The position numbers were made by a program, and so were the translations under genes. DNA of 10,501 nt, taken from the NCBI GenBank assembly GCA_016463105.1, contig JAEMRY010000046.1, forward strand, positions 1-10,501, in the 5' to 3' direction. The stretch comes from Ilumatobacteraceae bacterium (lineage in GTDB: Bacteria > Actinomycetota > Acidimicrobiia > Acidimicrobiales > Ilumatobacteraceae). The notes beneath the pieces are model-generated. The model was given only the letters and a program-made list of their open reading frames with translations. It ran no database searches and was not told the DNA's origin. This document shows positions 1 through 7,722 of this stretch, piece after piece. How positions within the stretch are numbered: the stretch's first letter is position 1; the number at the start of each line of letters is the position of its first letter.

Positions 1-942
1 GAACTAGCCAAAGAAACAGCCGGTTCAGCGGTTGCAAATCAGGGTACGTCACATCCTGAATACCTCGAAAAGTATTGCGCTTCGTTAATTGCAACTGTTC
101 CAAAAAATGCTTTAGCGAAACTTCACATTGCTTTAGATTGTGCCAATGGGGCATTAAGCAATGTCGCCCCAGATGTGTTTGGTGCACTTGGTGCAACGGT
201 GTCGACAATTCATGCGGCTCCGAACGGGCAAAATATTAATCACGAGTGTGGCGCTACAAATCCAGCGACGCTGAGCGAAGTCGTCAAAAATGTAAAAGCA
301 CATGTCGGCATCGCTTTTGACGGTGATGGCGATCGATTAATCGCAATTGACAACACCGGATCAATAGTTGATGGTGATCACCTGTTAGCAATCAGTGCAC
401 GAGAAATGAAACGCAACGGCACACTGCGCAATAACAAAGTTGCTGTAACCGTGATGACGAATATTGGGTTTCACCGAGCGATGACACAGGCAGCGATCGA
501 AGTGATCACAACTCCTGTCGGAGACCGATCGATACTCGCAGCGATTAAAGACAACGATCTTTCGTTAGGTGGCGAACAAAGCGGACACATTATTTATCAC
601 GACCTCGCAACGACAGGCGACGGCTTGCTTGCTGCGATACGACTGGCTGTATTGGTCGCAAATTCGGAACAGACTTTTAGTCAGATAGCTAGTGACGCGA
701 TGACGAGCTTTCCGCAAGTATTGATCAACGTGCGTGTCGCTAAGCGCACTGAAAATATCGAACAGATTTTTGCTGAAGAAATTTTACAGGCAGAAAAAAC
801 TTTGGCTGATAACGGAAGGGTGCTTGTTCGCCCGAGTGGCACCGAACCAGTAGTGCGCGTGATGGTTGAAGCATCGCAACACGAAATCGCAGAGTCTGTT
901 GCAACCACGCTTGCCAATGCCATTACTGCCCGTCTGAGTTAA
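1..942 (+). CDS. glmM: Phosphoglucosamine mutase GlmM, 5'-truncated by the window edge
   Basis: GlmM interconverts glucosamine-6-phosphate and glucosamine-1-phosphate in the cytoplasm, the step between GlmS and GlmU on the way to UDP-GlcNAc. The reading frame is open from base 1, giving 313 residues against about 445 for the family, so roughly 130 N-terminal residues, including the phosphoserine loop, lie outside. Visible motifs are the Mg-binding loop DGDGDR (319-336), the sugar-recognition loop GGEQSG (568-585) followed by a TTGDG segment, and the phosphate-binding RPSGTEP (829-849) near the C-terminus. The first Met inside the frame (175) is internal and not the true start. The next gene starts 22 bases downstream and is GlmS-like, which favours GlmM over a phosphomannomutase of the same superfamily. 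Nothing looks broken within the visible part. Confidence 0.93.
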   Translation, partial: ELAKETAGSAVANQGTSHPEYLEKYCASLIATVPKNALAKLHIALDCANGALSNVAPDVFGALGATVSTIHAAPNGQNINHECGATNPATLSEVVKNVKAHVGIAFDGDGDRLIAIDNTGSIVDGDHLLAISAREMKRNGTLRNNKVAVTVMTNIGFHRAMTQAAIEVITTPVGDRSILAAIKDNDLSLGGEQSGHIIYHDLATTGDGLLAAIRLAVLVANSEQTFSQIASDAMTSFPQVLINVRVAKRTENIEQIFAEEILQAEKTLADNGRVLVRPSGTEPVVRVMVEASQHEIAESVATTLANAITARLS

Positions 943-964
943 TCGCGAAAGTAGACTAGAACCC

Positions 965-3900
965 ATGTGCGGAATTATCTGCGTGCTCAGTCGGCCAACG
1001 CGACGAGCGACCCCGACTTCAAAAGAGATTCTGGATCTATTAGACCTTGCAATAGTTGCAGGCTCAAAGAACAAGATTGACGAACTTTCGAAATTGGTGA
1101 CCAGGGCTGACGCTCTTTTGCGGGGCGATGCTGGCCAGTTTTGTTTAGCCGACAATCATCAGTTGATCGCTGCGATGACTTCGCGCCTCGACCAATTAGA
1201 CGCAGTCATTGTTGGTTATGAAGACACTATTGAGCACTCAGCAGAAGTTCAGACATCGCTGTCAGAACTTGCGTTGCAAGAAATTATTAGCGCTAAAGAT
1301 GCTCTCTGGGAGTTACGCAATGATCGCATCCGCACGGCTCGACTTGTCGATGCACTGGCTGGACAAGGCGCTTCAAATACTGCTCGCAGTGGATATTTTT
1401 CGATTCAGCAAGCGTTCTCTGGTTTAGATCGGCTCGAGGTTCGCGGTCGAGATTCGGCAGGTGTGCATGTTTTGGTTTGGGGTCACGGATTAAAAGCCGC
1501 AGACAAAAATGTCAAGACATTGTTAGCGAACCGAAGCGAAGATTCATTGTTTATGTCTGGCGCAGTTCGAATAACAGATAATGCTTGGTCATTCGTTTAT
1601 AAAGCGGCTGCAGAAATCGGCGAACTTGGCGACAATACTCGAGTAATGCGCAATGCAGTATTGGCAGACGATTTGTTGCGCCTATGTATTTCTCAACCAA
1701 ATTCGCAAGTTGCAGTGCTTGCCCACACCAGGTGGGCGAGTGTCGGCATTATCTCTGAGCCAAACGCCCACCCAGTCAATAGCGAAGAACTTGAGCGCAA
1801 ACATACTGATGCTTATTTGGTGGCTGCACTAAATGGCGATGTCGATAATCATGCCGATCTTCGTGCCCAAAATAATTTGCGAGTCGCTGGTCCAATTACA
1901 ACTGATGCAAAGGTTATTCCAGCCTTGATTTCACGTCGGTTAGAAACGACCGCTTCGCTCAGCGATGCATTTCGCGAAACCGTTTTACGATTTGAAGGAT
2001 CAGTAGCAATTGCTGCTGCAAGCGCCAACGAACCAGAAAAACTTTTGCTTGCATTGCATGGCAGCGGACAAGGACTCAGCATCGGTCTTGCCGAAGATCG
2101 ATATTTAGTAGCCAGTGAACCTTATGGAGTTGTTGAAGAGACACTCAACTATGTGCGAATGGATGGCGAGGCGCTCGGCGACCCGAATAATCCGTCAAGC
2201 CGTGGACAAGTTGCAACTTTGTCTGTTGCTGATGCGGGCGAACTTGACGGAATTATCTTGCAGTCATATGACGGCAGCAAGATCGCACTCAGCGCAAGTG
2301 ATATTTTGACAGCCGAAATTACGACTCGCGATATAAACCGCGGCGAACACAAGCATTTTTTGTCGAAAGAGATTGCTGAAGCCCCACAAAGTTTCAGCAA
2401 AACACTGCGCGGTCGAATTGTCGAGAAAAACGGTTTACTAGTTGCTGAACTTGGAGAATCAGTTCTGCCAAAATCTGTGCGTGATCGTCTTGCATCTGGA
2501 TCGATCACTAAAGTTCGCGTAATCGGGCAAGGAACAGCCGCTATTGCGGGCCAGGCGTTGGCGCGACTTCTTAAAAAACTCGTGGATATTCATTTAAATA
2601 TTGAAGCTCTACCGGCAAGTGAACTTTCTGGTTTTGAGTTATCGCTTGATATGAGTGACACTTTGATTGTTGCAATCAGTCAGAGTGGCACAACAACAGA
2701 CACGAATCGCACCGTAGATCTTGCTCGTGCGCGTGGCGCAAGTGTTTTGGCGATAGTCAATCGTCGTGGCACAGAACTTTCAATAAAAGCCGATGGCGTG
2801 ATGTACACATCAGATGGCCGCGATGTTGAGATGAGTGTCGCGAGTACCAAGGCGTTTTATGCGCAGGTCGCCGCTGGGGCGTTGTATGCGTGTGCGTTGT
2901 CGAGTGCCCTGAGCAAATCGACTGACAAATCAGCCGATAAAGCTCGGCATGAGTTGCTTGCTGGGTTACGCACGATTCCTGATGCGTTAGTTGAAGTTCT
3001 TGCAACGCGGCCAGCAATTGCTGCTGCCGCTAAGCAGTTTGCATCTGCGCGCCGATACTGGACAGTGGTTGGTAACGGAATGAACACAATTGCTGCCCAA
3101 GAAGTGCGAATCAAATTATCTGAACTTTGCTATAAATCTATTTCAAGCGATACAACCGAAGACAAAAAACATATTGATCTTTCGTGTGAACCGTTAATTT
3201 TTGTTTGTGCGTCTGGATTGCTCGAAGGCACAGCATCGGATGTGGCTAAAGAGATCGCAATTTACCGAGCACATAAAGCACTGCCGATTGTTGTGGCCAC
3301 GGCCGGTCAGCATCGATTTGATGCAGCGGCAGCCGTGTTGCTGGTGCCCCATGTTGAGTCGAGTCTTGCTTTTATTTTGAGCGTGATGGTCGGACATTTG
3401 TTCGGTTACGAAGCGGCACTGGCAATCGACGCACTCGCGCGTCCGTTGCGTGAAGCGCGCGAAGTAATCGAGCATGCTGTCGAGCGGGGAGGCGATGCAA
3501 ATACATTGCTGACCAAAATTCGTGCCGAACTGGGCGTGCCAGCAACAAGGTTCACTGATGCATTGGCAACCGGCAATTATGACGGCAATCTTGAAGCCAG
3601 CACTGCAGTGCGTATCGTGACAATGTTGCGCGACACACTTTCAAGCGATCCAGTGCAGGCATATCAGCGCACATCTGGAAAGATCGCATCGCCAGAGTTG
3701 CTGCTCGATGATTTGACTAGCGCGCTAACTCGTGGTGTCGACGAATTAACTCGTCCCGTTGATGCAATTAAGCATCAAGCCAAAACTGTGACAGTTGGTA
3801 TTTCGCGAAGTGACGAAGGACTATTTGATCGACCATTGGTTAAGGCTTTGCTTGAGGCTGGGGTCGCACGTGACCGCTTGTCATATCGCGTGCTTAAGAT

Positions 3901-4384
3901 AGTTGCCGATCTTGATGCTGCAGTAATTTCTGTTACCGGTTTTACTCGTTATCAAATTGAAGGCGACATCGCCGGCAATACAGCAACGATCACGATTGTT
4001 GATCGTGGTGGAATGTCAAAGAATCTTGCTTCACGAGTTGACCGCAATTCACATCTTGTTGGCACAAAGCGTCGTGTTGCAAGTGATCAAGAAGTTCTCG
4101 TGGCTCGAGGACGCAGCGATAATCGCACTGTGATTATGGTTCCAGAAACAAAAAGTGGAGAAACAACCGGCATCACACTTTTGCATGTGATGTTTCATGA
4201 TCGACTTGCCGCAACTGCGATGCGTGCAGTTTTGCAGGGGTATGACCGCCGTTATGACCGCCTCGTCGACTGGGTGACAGAAACCGAAGGATCATTTCGA
4301 GAAGATCGACTCGCTGAAGTTGCTGTTGCTGATTTGTTGATTCTGCCAATCAGTGAGATGGCCGACCACTGGCGCTCGCGCTAG
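965..4384 (+). CDS. glmS: Giant GlmS-like glutamine amidotransferase / double-SIS protein (1139 aa)
   Basis: Probable glutamine:fructose-6-phosphate amidotransferase, the first step of amino-sugar synthesis. The start is supported because Cys2 (MCGII) must become the N-terminal nucleophile after Met removal. Glutaminase part, about residues 1-440: RGRDSAG at 160-166, HTRWA at 254-258, NAHP at 267-270, NGD at 290-292, TD at 313-314. First SIS domain, about 515-645: GTA at 523-525, SQSG at 572-575, VASTKAF at 625-631. Second SIS domain, about 695-800: E713, K717, E720 and H736 match the E. coli isomerase residues E481, K485, E488 and H504. Normal GlmS is about 610 residues. Here there is a helix-rich insertion at about 11-145, a further excess of about 50 residues before HTRWA, and about 300 residues after the second SIS domain. 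The usual C-terminal PRNLAKSVTVE is absent in place; AKTVTV occurs at 939-944. Position next to glmM supports an amino-sugar role. The amidotransferase/SIS assignment is firm; the exact reaction is less certain. Confidence 0.85.
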   Translation: MCGIICVLSRPTRRATPTSKEILDLLDLAIVAGSKNKIDELSKLVTRADALLRGDAGQFCLADNHQLIAAMTSRLDQLDAVIVGYEDTIEHSAEVQTSLSELALQEIISAKDALWELRNDRIRTARLVDALAGQGASNTARSGYFSIQQAFSGLDRLEVRGRDSAGVHVLVWGHGLKAADKNVKTLLANRSEDSLFMSGAVRITDNAWSFVYKAAAEIGELGDNTRVMRNAVLADDLLRLCISQPNSQVAVLAHTRWASVGIISEPNAHPVNSEELERKHTDAYLVAALNGDVDNHADLRAQNNLRVAGPITTDAKVIPALISRRLETTASLSDAFRETVLRFEGSVAIAAASANEPEKLLLALHGSGQGLSIGLAEDRYLVASEPYGVVEETLNYVRMDGEALGDPNNPSSRGQVATLSVADAGELDGIILQSYDGSKIALSASDILTAEITTRDINRGEHKHFLSKEIAEAPQSFSKTLRGRIVEKNGLLVAELGESVLPKSVRDRLASGSITKVRVIGQGTAAIAGQALARLLKKLVDIHLNIEALPASELSGFELSLDMSDTLIVAISQSGTTTDTNRTVDLARARGASVLAIVNRRGTELSIKADGVMYTSDGRDVEMSVASTKAFYAQVAAGALYACALSSALSKSTDKSADKARHELLAGLRTIPDALVEVLATRPAIAAAAKQFASARRYWTVVGNGMNTIAAQEVRIKLSELCYKSISSDTTEDKKHIDLSCEPLIFVCASGLLEGTASDVAKEIAIYRAHKALPIVVATAGQHRFDAAAAVLLVPHVESSLAFILSVMVGHLFGYEAALAIDALARPLREAREVIEHAVERGGDANTLLTKIRAELGVPATRFTDALATGNYDGNLEASTAVRIVTMLRDTLSSDPVQAYQRTSGKIASPELLLDDLTSALTRGVDELTRPVDAIKHQAKTVTVGISRSDEGLFDRPLVKALLEAGVARDRLSYRVLKIVADLDAAVISVTGFTRYQIEGDIAGNTATITIVDRGGMSKNLASRVDRNSHLVGTKRRVASDQEVLVARGRSDNRTVIMVPETKSGETTGITLLHVMFHDRLAATAMRAVLQGYDRRYDRLVDWVTETEGSFREDRLAEVAVADLLILPISEMADHWRSR

Positions 4385-4398
4385 AAAGTTGTAACCAA

Positions 4399-4764
4399 AT
4401 GATCGGCTTAGGTATAGACGCAGTAAGTATCTCGCGTTTTCGTGCTGCATTAGAGCGCACACCAACTTTGCGCACTCGAGTTTTTACACCAGAAGAACTT
4501 GATTCACTCGCGAGTCGCCAAGATTCGGCACCAAGTTTGGCCGCACGATTTGCAGTTCGCGAAGCAACGATGAAAGCACTCGGTGTCGGTCTTGGCGCAT
4601 TTGACTTGCAAGATGTTTCGATTCGTAGTCGGGCGACTGGCGCTCCGCAATTAGTAGTCACTGGTCGTGCTGCCGAACTCGCGCGCCAACAAGGTGTGAA
4701 TTCTTGGCATGTTTCGCTTTCACATACTCACGACATGGCCGTGGCTGTCGTCGCGAGTCACTGA
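4399..4764 (+). CDS. acpS: Holo-[acyl-carrier-protein] synthase AcpS
   Basis: AcpS transfers 4'-phosphopantetheine from CoA to the serine of apo-ACP, activating fatty acid synthesis in the cytoplasm. The 121 residues match the usual length of about 120-130. The N-terminal GLGIDAV carries the Mg-binding Asp7. The second signature, RFAVREATMKALG at about 50-62, carries Glu55 and Lys59, with Arg54 where many members have Lys. The C-terminus, WHVSLSHTHDMA, is the usual final strand. The ATG lies 14 bases after the preceding stop, with only a weak AGAAAG as a possible ribosome binding site. Many actinobacteria carry an NAD(P)HX repair gene (nnr) between acpS and alr; none is present here. Confidence 0.93.
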   Translation: MIGLGIDAVSISRFRAALERTPTLRTRVFTPEELDSLASRQDSAPSLAARFAVREATMKALGVGLGAFDLQDVSIRSRATGAPQLVVTGRAAELARQQGVNSWHVSLSHTHDMAVAVVASH

Positions 4765-4779
4765 GCACACTGAGTCGTT

Positions 4780-5916
4780 GTGACGAACACCAGCGATCGT
4801 TGGGCTTGGGCTGAAATTGATTTAGACGTATTGCGCAACAACGTTGCAGTACTCGTTAAGCAGGCGGGACAGGCAGAACTTTGGGCGACGGTTAAAGCAA
4901 ATGGATATGGGCATGGCGCAGTTGAAGTCGCACGAACCGCCTTGGCATCTGGCGCTCGCGGATTATGCGTTGCGCTTGCCGATGAAGCCCATGAGTTGCG
5001 CGTAGCAAAAATTGATAGCCCGATATTGGTTGTAAGTGAGCAACCAGCATCACAACACGAGCAGATGTTACGCGACGATGTTGCGGCAACTCTTTATAAC
5101 GAATCGACGATTGCAAGTTATGGCGCAACTGCTGCTCGTCTGAATCTTGTTGGCCGTGTGCATCTAAAAATTGATACTGGTATGCATCGTGTTGGCGTAC
5201 CTGTCGAAAATGCGTTGGCACGTGCACAACAAATTAGCAACCTGCCTTCACTAAAACTCGATGGGGTGTATACACATTTTGCTGCTGCTGATTTGCCAGA
5301 ACATGCTCAAACAGACATTCAAATTAAAAAATTTAGAGAACTAATAAAATTGCTTGACGAAAACTCTTTGCGACCAAAATTTGTGCACACTGCTAATTCG
5401 TCGGGGGCACTGCGTGGTCTAGACACCACGACCGACATTGTGCGCGTCGGTATTGCAATTTATGGCATAGCCCCAAGCAACGAACTTGAATCGCTCTCAA
5501 CAAAAATCAAACCCGTGATGTCACTGCACGCTCGCGTCTCGCATGTGCAGCGTCTTGCGGCTGGCGAAGGCGTCTCGTATGGCTTGCGCCACAAACTTGA
5601 ACAGGCTGCAACGATTGCAACCCTGCCACTTGGATATGCCGACGGTGTGCCGCGACGGCTTTGGTCGGTAGGCGGCGACGTTTTGCTCAATGGTAGGCGT
5701 TGCAAAATTATTGGCGTAGTGACGATGGATCAACTGATGGTTAATTGCGGTGACTCGCAAGTCAAAATTGGTGACGCGGCTGTTTTGCTAGGCACACAGG
5801 GCAACGAATCGATCACGGCCAATGAAATTGCAACAAAACTCGACACAATCGGATACGAAATCGTTTGTGGAGTTAATTCTCGAGTACCACGTCGCTATAT
5901 CGACTCAAGAAAATAA
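4780..5916 (+). CDS. alr: Alanine racemase
   Basis: PLP-dependent racemase that makes D-alanine for peptidoglycan. The start is GTG at 4780, because an in-frame TGA at 4771 excludes anything upstream; 378 residues is normal. Lys39 in TVKANGYGHG is the PLP-linking lysine, and Tyr267 in GVSYG is the opposing catalytic base. Lys130 and Arg137 (LKIDTGMHRVG), His166, Arg222 (VRVGIAIYG), Tyr286 (GYADG) and Tyr359 match active-site residues of the Geobacillus enzyme, as recalled from its structure. The segment usually written GR(I/V)CMDQ reads GVVTMDQ (312-318), so the Arg and Cys are replaced while Met-Asp is kept. The gene sits 15 bases after acpS and 5 bases before tsaE, as part of the same run. 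No clear Shine-Dalgarno sequence is visible. Confidence 0.95.
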   Translation: MTNTSDRWAWAEIDLDVLRNNVAVLVKQAGQAELWATVKANGYGHGAVEVARTALASGARGLCVALADEAHELRVAKIDSPILVVSEQPASQHEQMLRDDVAATLYNESTIASYGATAARLNLVGRVHLKIDTGMHRVGVPVENALARAQQISNLPSLKLDGVYTHFAAADLPEHAQTDIQIKKFRELIKLLDENSLRPKFVHTANSSGALRGLDTTTDIVRVGIAIYGIAPSNELESLSTKIKPVMSLHARVSHVQRLAAGEGVSYGLRHKLEQAATIATLPLGYADGVPRRLWSVGGDVLLNGRRCKIIGVVTMDQLMVNCGDSQVKIGDAAVLLGTQGNESITANEIATKLDTIGYEIVCGVNSRVPRRYIDSRK

Positions 5917-5921
5917 CCGTA

Positions 5922-6422
5922 GTGAAATTATTTCTCGCATCATTAGAAGACACTGCGCGACTTGCTCAAGTAATCGCGGCACACTCACGTCCACGCGACA
6001 TGATCGTGCTTGCTGGCGAAATGGGTACCGGTAAAACAACATTTACACAGAGTTTTGGTCGTGCGATTGGGGTGACAGACCCGATAACTTCACCAACTTT
6101 CAATTTATTGCACAACTATGGCCAAGGCCGAATGGCGTTGCATCACGCAGATTTATATCGCCTTGAACGCACAGGAGAACTCGCTGATCTTGGTTTGGAC
6201 GAATTACAAGATAGTGGTGGAGTGATCATTGTCGAATGGGGTGACATCGTCGGAAACGATTTGGGTGATGCACTGATAATTCGATTTGCACATTCAACTG
6301 ACGTTGACCAGACCCAAGTAAGAACCGTAGAAATTGATCTGCGCGGTCAGCAGTGGTCGAGCAGATGGCCAAAGGTGTGCGCTGACCTTGATGCAAAATT
6401 CACTAAATCGGTGCGAGGCTAA
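5922..6422 (+). CDS. tsaE: tRNA t6A biosynthesis ATPase TsaE
   Basis: TsaE is the P-loop ATPase that works with TsaB and TsaD to place threonylcarbamoyl on A37 of ANN-decoding tRNAs. The 166 residues fit the family (about 150-170). Walker A GEMGTGKTT is at residues 32-40. SPTF at 57-60, HADLYRL at 75-81 and VEWGD at 104-108 are family signatures in the expected order. The start is GTG, 5 bases after the alr stop; an AAGAAAA stretch upstream is the only purine-rich element. The last 25 or so residues are weakly conserved. TsaB follows after 5 bases, which supports co-expression. Confidence 0.94.
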   Translation: MKLFLASLEDTARLAQVIAAHSRPRDMIVLAGEMGTGKTTFTQSFGRAIGVTDPITSPTFNLLHNYGQGRMALHHADLYRLERTGELADLGLDELQDSGGVIIVEWGDIVGNDLGDALIIRFAHSTDVDQTQVRTVEIDLRGQQWSSRWPKVCADLDAKFTKSVRG

Positions 6423-6427
6423 ACCCA

Positions 6428-7156
6428 ATGATTGTTTTAGCGATTGATACCTCGACTGATGCTGTAAGCGTGGCGGTTAGCAATTCAAAACAATTGTTGG
6501 CCAGCGCTCATGTCGCAAGCGATCGTCGTCATGCTGAGTTGCTTGTGCCGATGATAAAAAATATATGTGAGCAGGCAGATATTTCAATGCGCGAAATAGA
6601 TGTTGTCGGGGTTGACGTCGGCCCGGGATTATTTACTGGAATGCGCGTGGGTATTGCTACTGCCAAGACGATTTCGCAGGCTTTAGATGTTCCAATAATT
6701 GGTGTTTCAAGTTTGGATATTTTGGCGCGATCTGTTGCCACAACCGATCGGGTTGTGTTGGCGACAATTGATGCTCGACGCGGTGAACTTTATTGGGCGA
6801 TGTATCGAAACGATGTTGGTCCGAGTATCGAAGTCAAACCGGCAACAGTTGGTTTAGTTAGTGACTGCATTGTTGATCTAGTAGATCGCGGTCAATCAAC
6901 GCTGATTGTGGGCAACGGCGCGCAGCGTTATCGAACTTCAATGAGCGAATCTCTAGAAGCAACCGGGCTGTCAATTGAGTGGGCGAGTGAGCAATTATCT
7001 CAACCAAGTGCAACAGTGTTAGCAATTATCACGGCTGAACTTGCGTTACACGAGCAGTGGCAAACAGCCACCGAACTGCAAGCAGTTTATTTGCGTGCAC
7101 CCGATGCCGAAATCAATTGGCAATCACGCAACCAACCAACACAGGCGACCCTATGA
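6428..7156 (+). CDS. tsaB: tRNA t6A biosynthesis protein TsaB
   Basis: TsaB is the catalytically inactive ASKHA-fold paralogue that forms a heterodimer with TsaD in the t6A complex. The 242 residues begin with the ASKHA strand MIVLAIDTSTDAVSVAV. RRHAELLVPMI at about 33-43 and VGPGLFTGMRVG at about 64-75 are the TsaB hallmarks. It lacks the HxxxH metal site seen in the TsaD encoded downstream. This gene has the most recognisable ribosome binding site of the window, GAGG at 6415-6418, nine bases before the ATG. Its stop overlaps the rimI start by four bases (ATGA at 7153-7156). Confidence 0.93.
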   Translation: MIVLAIDTSTDAVSVAVSNSKQLLASAHVASDRRHAELLVPMIKNICEQADISMREIDVVGVDVGPGLFTGMRVGIATAKTISQALDVPIIGVSSLDILARSVATTDRVVLATIDARRGELYWAMYRNDVGPSIEVKPATVGLVSDCIVDLVDRGQSTLIVGNGAQRYRTSMSESLEATGLSIEWASEQLSQPSATVLAIITAELALHEQWQTATELQAVYLRAPDAEINWQSRNQPTQATL

Positions 7157-7722
7157 GTATTTTGGATCGATTCATTCGCACAAAAAACGTGCCTGACGAT
7201 CAAAGTGTTAGCGACCAACCACCCGCGCTATCAATTGTGCCGATGCGTCGAGCGCACATTCGCAACATCATGCCGATCGAACAGCAGGTTTATCCGCGGC
7301 CGTGGACGGCGCAAGTTTTTATTGAAGAACTTGAACAAGTTCGTGCCGGAAAGCGCCATTATTTAGTTGGCACAATCGACGACGAACTAGTTGGCTATGG
7401 CGGAATACTTTATGTTGAGCAAGATGCCCATATAACCAATGTTGCTGTGCATCCGATATGGCGTGGTCGTGGAATCGCCACCGAGTTATTGCTAGATCTC
7501 TCATGGGAAGCACATCGTCGCGGGTGTGTAGCAATGACTCTTGAAGTTAGACATACAAATGTCTCGGCGCAACATTTGTATCAGCGATTTGGTTTCGTGC
7601 CAGCCGGCGTGCGCAAAAAATATTACGAGAATCGCGATGATGCGATTGTCATGTGGTGTGCCGGAGTGCAAGAAGATGAGTTCGTAGCGCGATTACGCAA
7701 AATTGAACTGAGTCGGATGTGA
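7153..7722 (+). CDS. rimI: Ribosomal protein bS18-type N-acetyltransferase RimI
   Basis: GNAT-family N-terminal acetyltransferase, classically acting on the alanine terminus of ribosomal protein bS18. I place the start at the ATG at 7153, which overlaps the tsaB stop in ATGA, rather than at an upstream in-frame ATG at 7057 that would run deep into tsaB. This gives 189 residues against about 150-160 for RimI. The excess is a polar leader of about 30 residues before the fold begins at LSIVPMRRAHI. The acetyl-CoA loop RGRGIA (7462-7479) follows the central strand NVAVHP. Downstream, LEVRHTN and LYQRFGF, then RKKYYENRDDAIVM, match RimI. Its place between tsaB and tsaD is the standard one. The true substrate could be broader than bS18. 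Confidence 0.9.
   Translation: MSILDRFIRTKNVPDDQSVSDQPPALSIVPMRRAHIRNIMPIEQQVYPRPWTAQVFIEELEQVRAGKRHYLVGTIDDELVGYGGILYVEQDAHITNVAVHPIWRGRGIATELLLDLSWEAHRRGCVAMTLEVRHTNVSAQHLYQRFGFVPAGVRKKYYENRDDAIVMWCAGVQEDEFVARLRKIELSRM

Noticed and set aside
943..964. Possible promoter or terminator between glmM and the glmS-like gene
   Set aside because: The 22-base gap contains only a TCGCGA palindrome and no stem of useful length or promoter-like hexamers.
965..4384. Gene fusion or assembly error creating the 1139-residue protein
   Set aside because: The frame is continuous, glutaminase and SIS motifs occur in the correct order, base composition looks uniform, and each extra segment looks like real protein sequence. 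A sequencing artefact is unlikely.
4759..4774. CACTGAG repeated at 4759-4765 and 4768-4774 across the acpS stop
   Set aside because: It is a short direct repeat, not a hairpin, and is partly coding. It can arise by chance, and there is no T-run to suggest a terminator.
7057..7152. An upstream in-frame ATG that would lengthen RimI by 32 residues
   Set aside because: It would overlap almost 100 bases of tsaB. The ATG at 7153 in an ATGA overlap matches the coupling seen at the next two junctions and gives a better length for the family.
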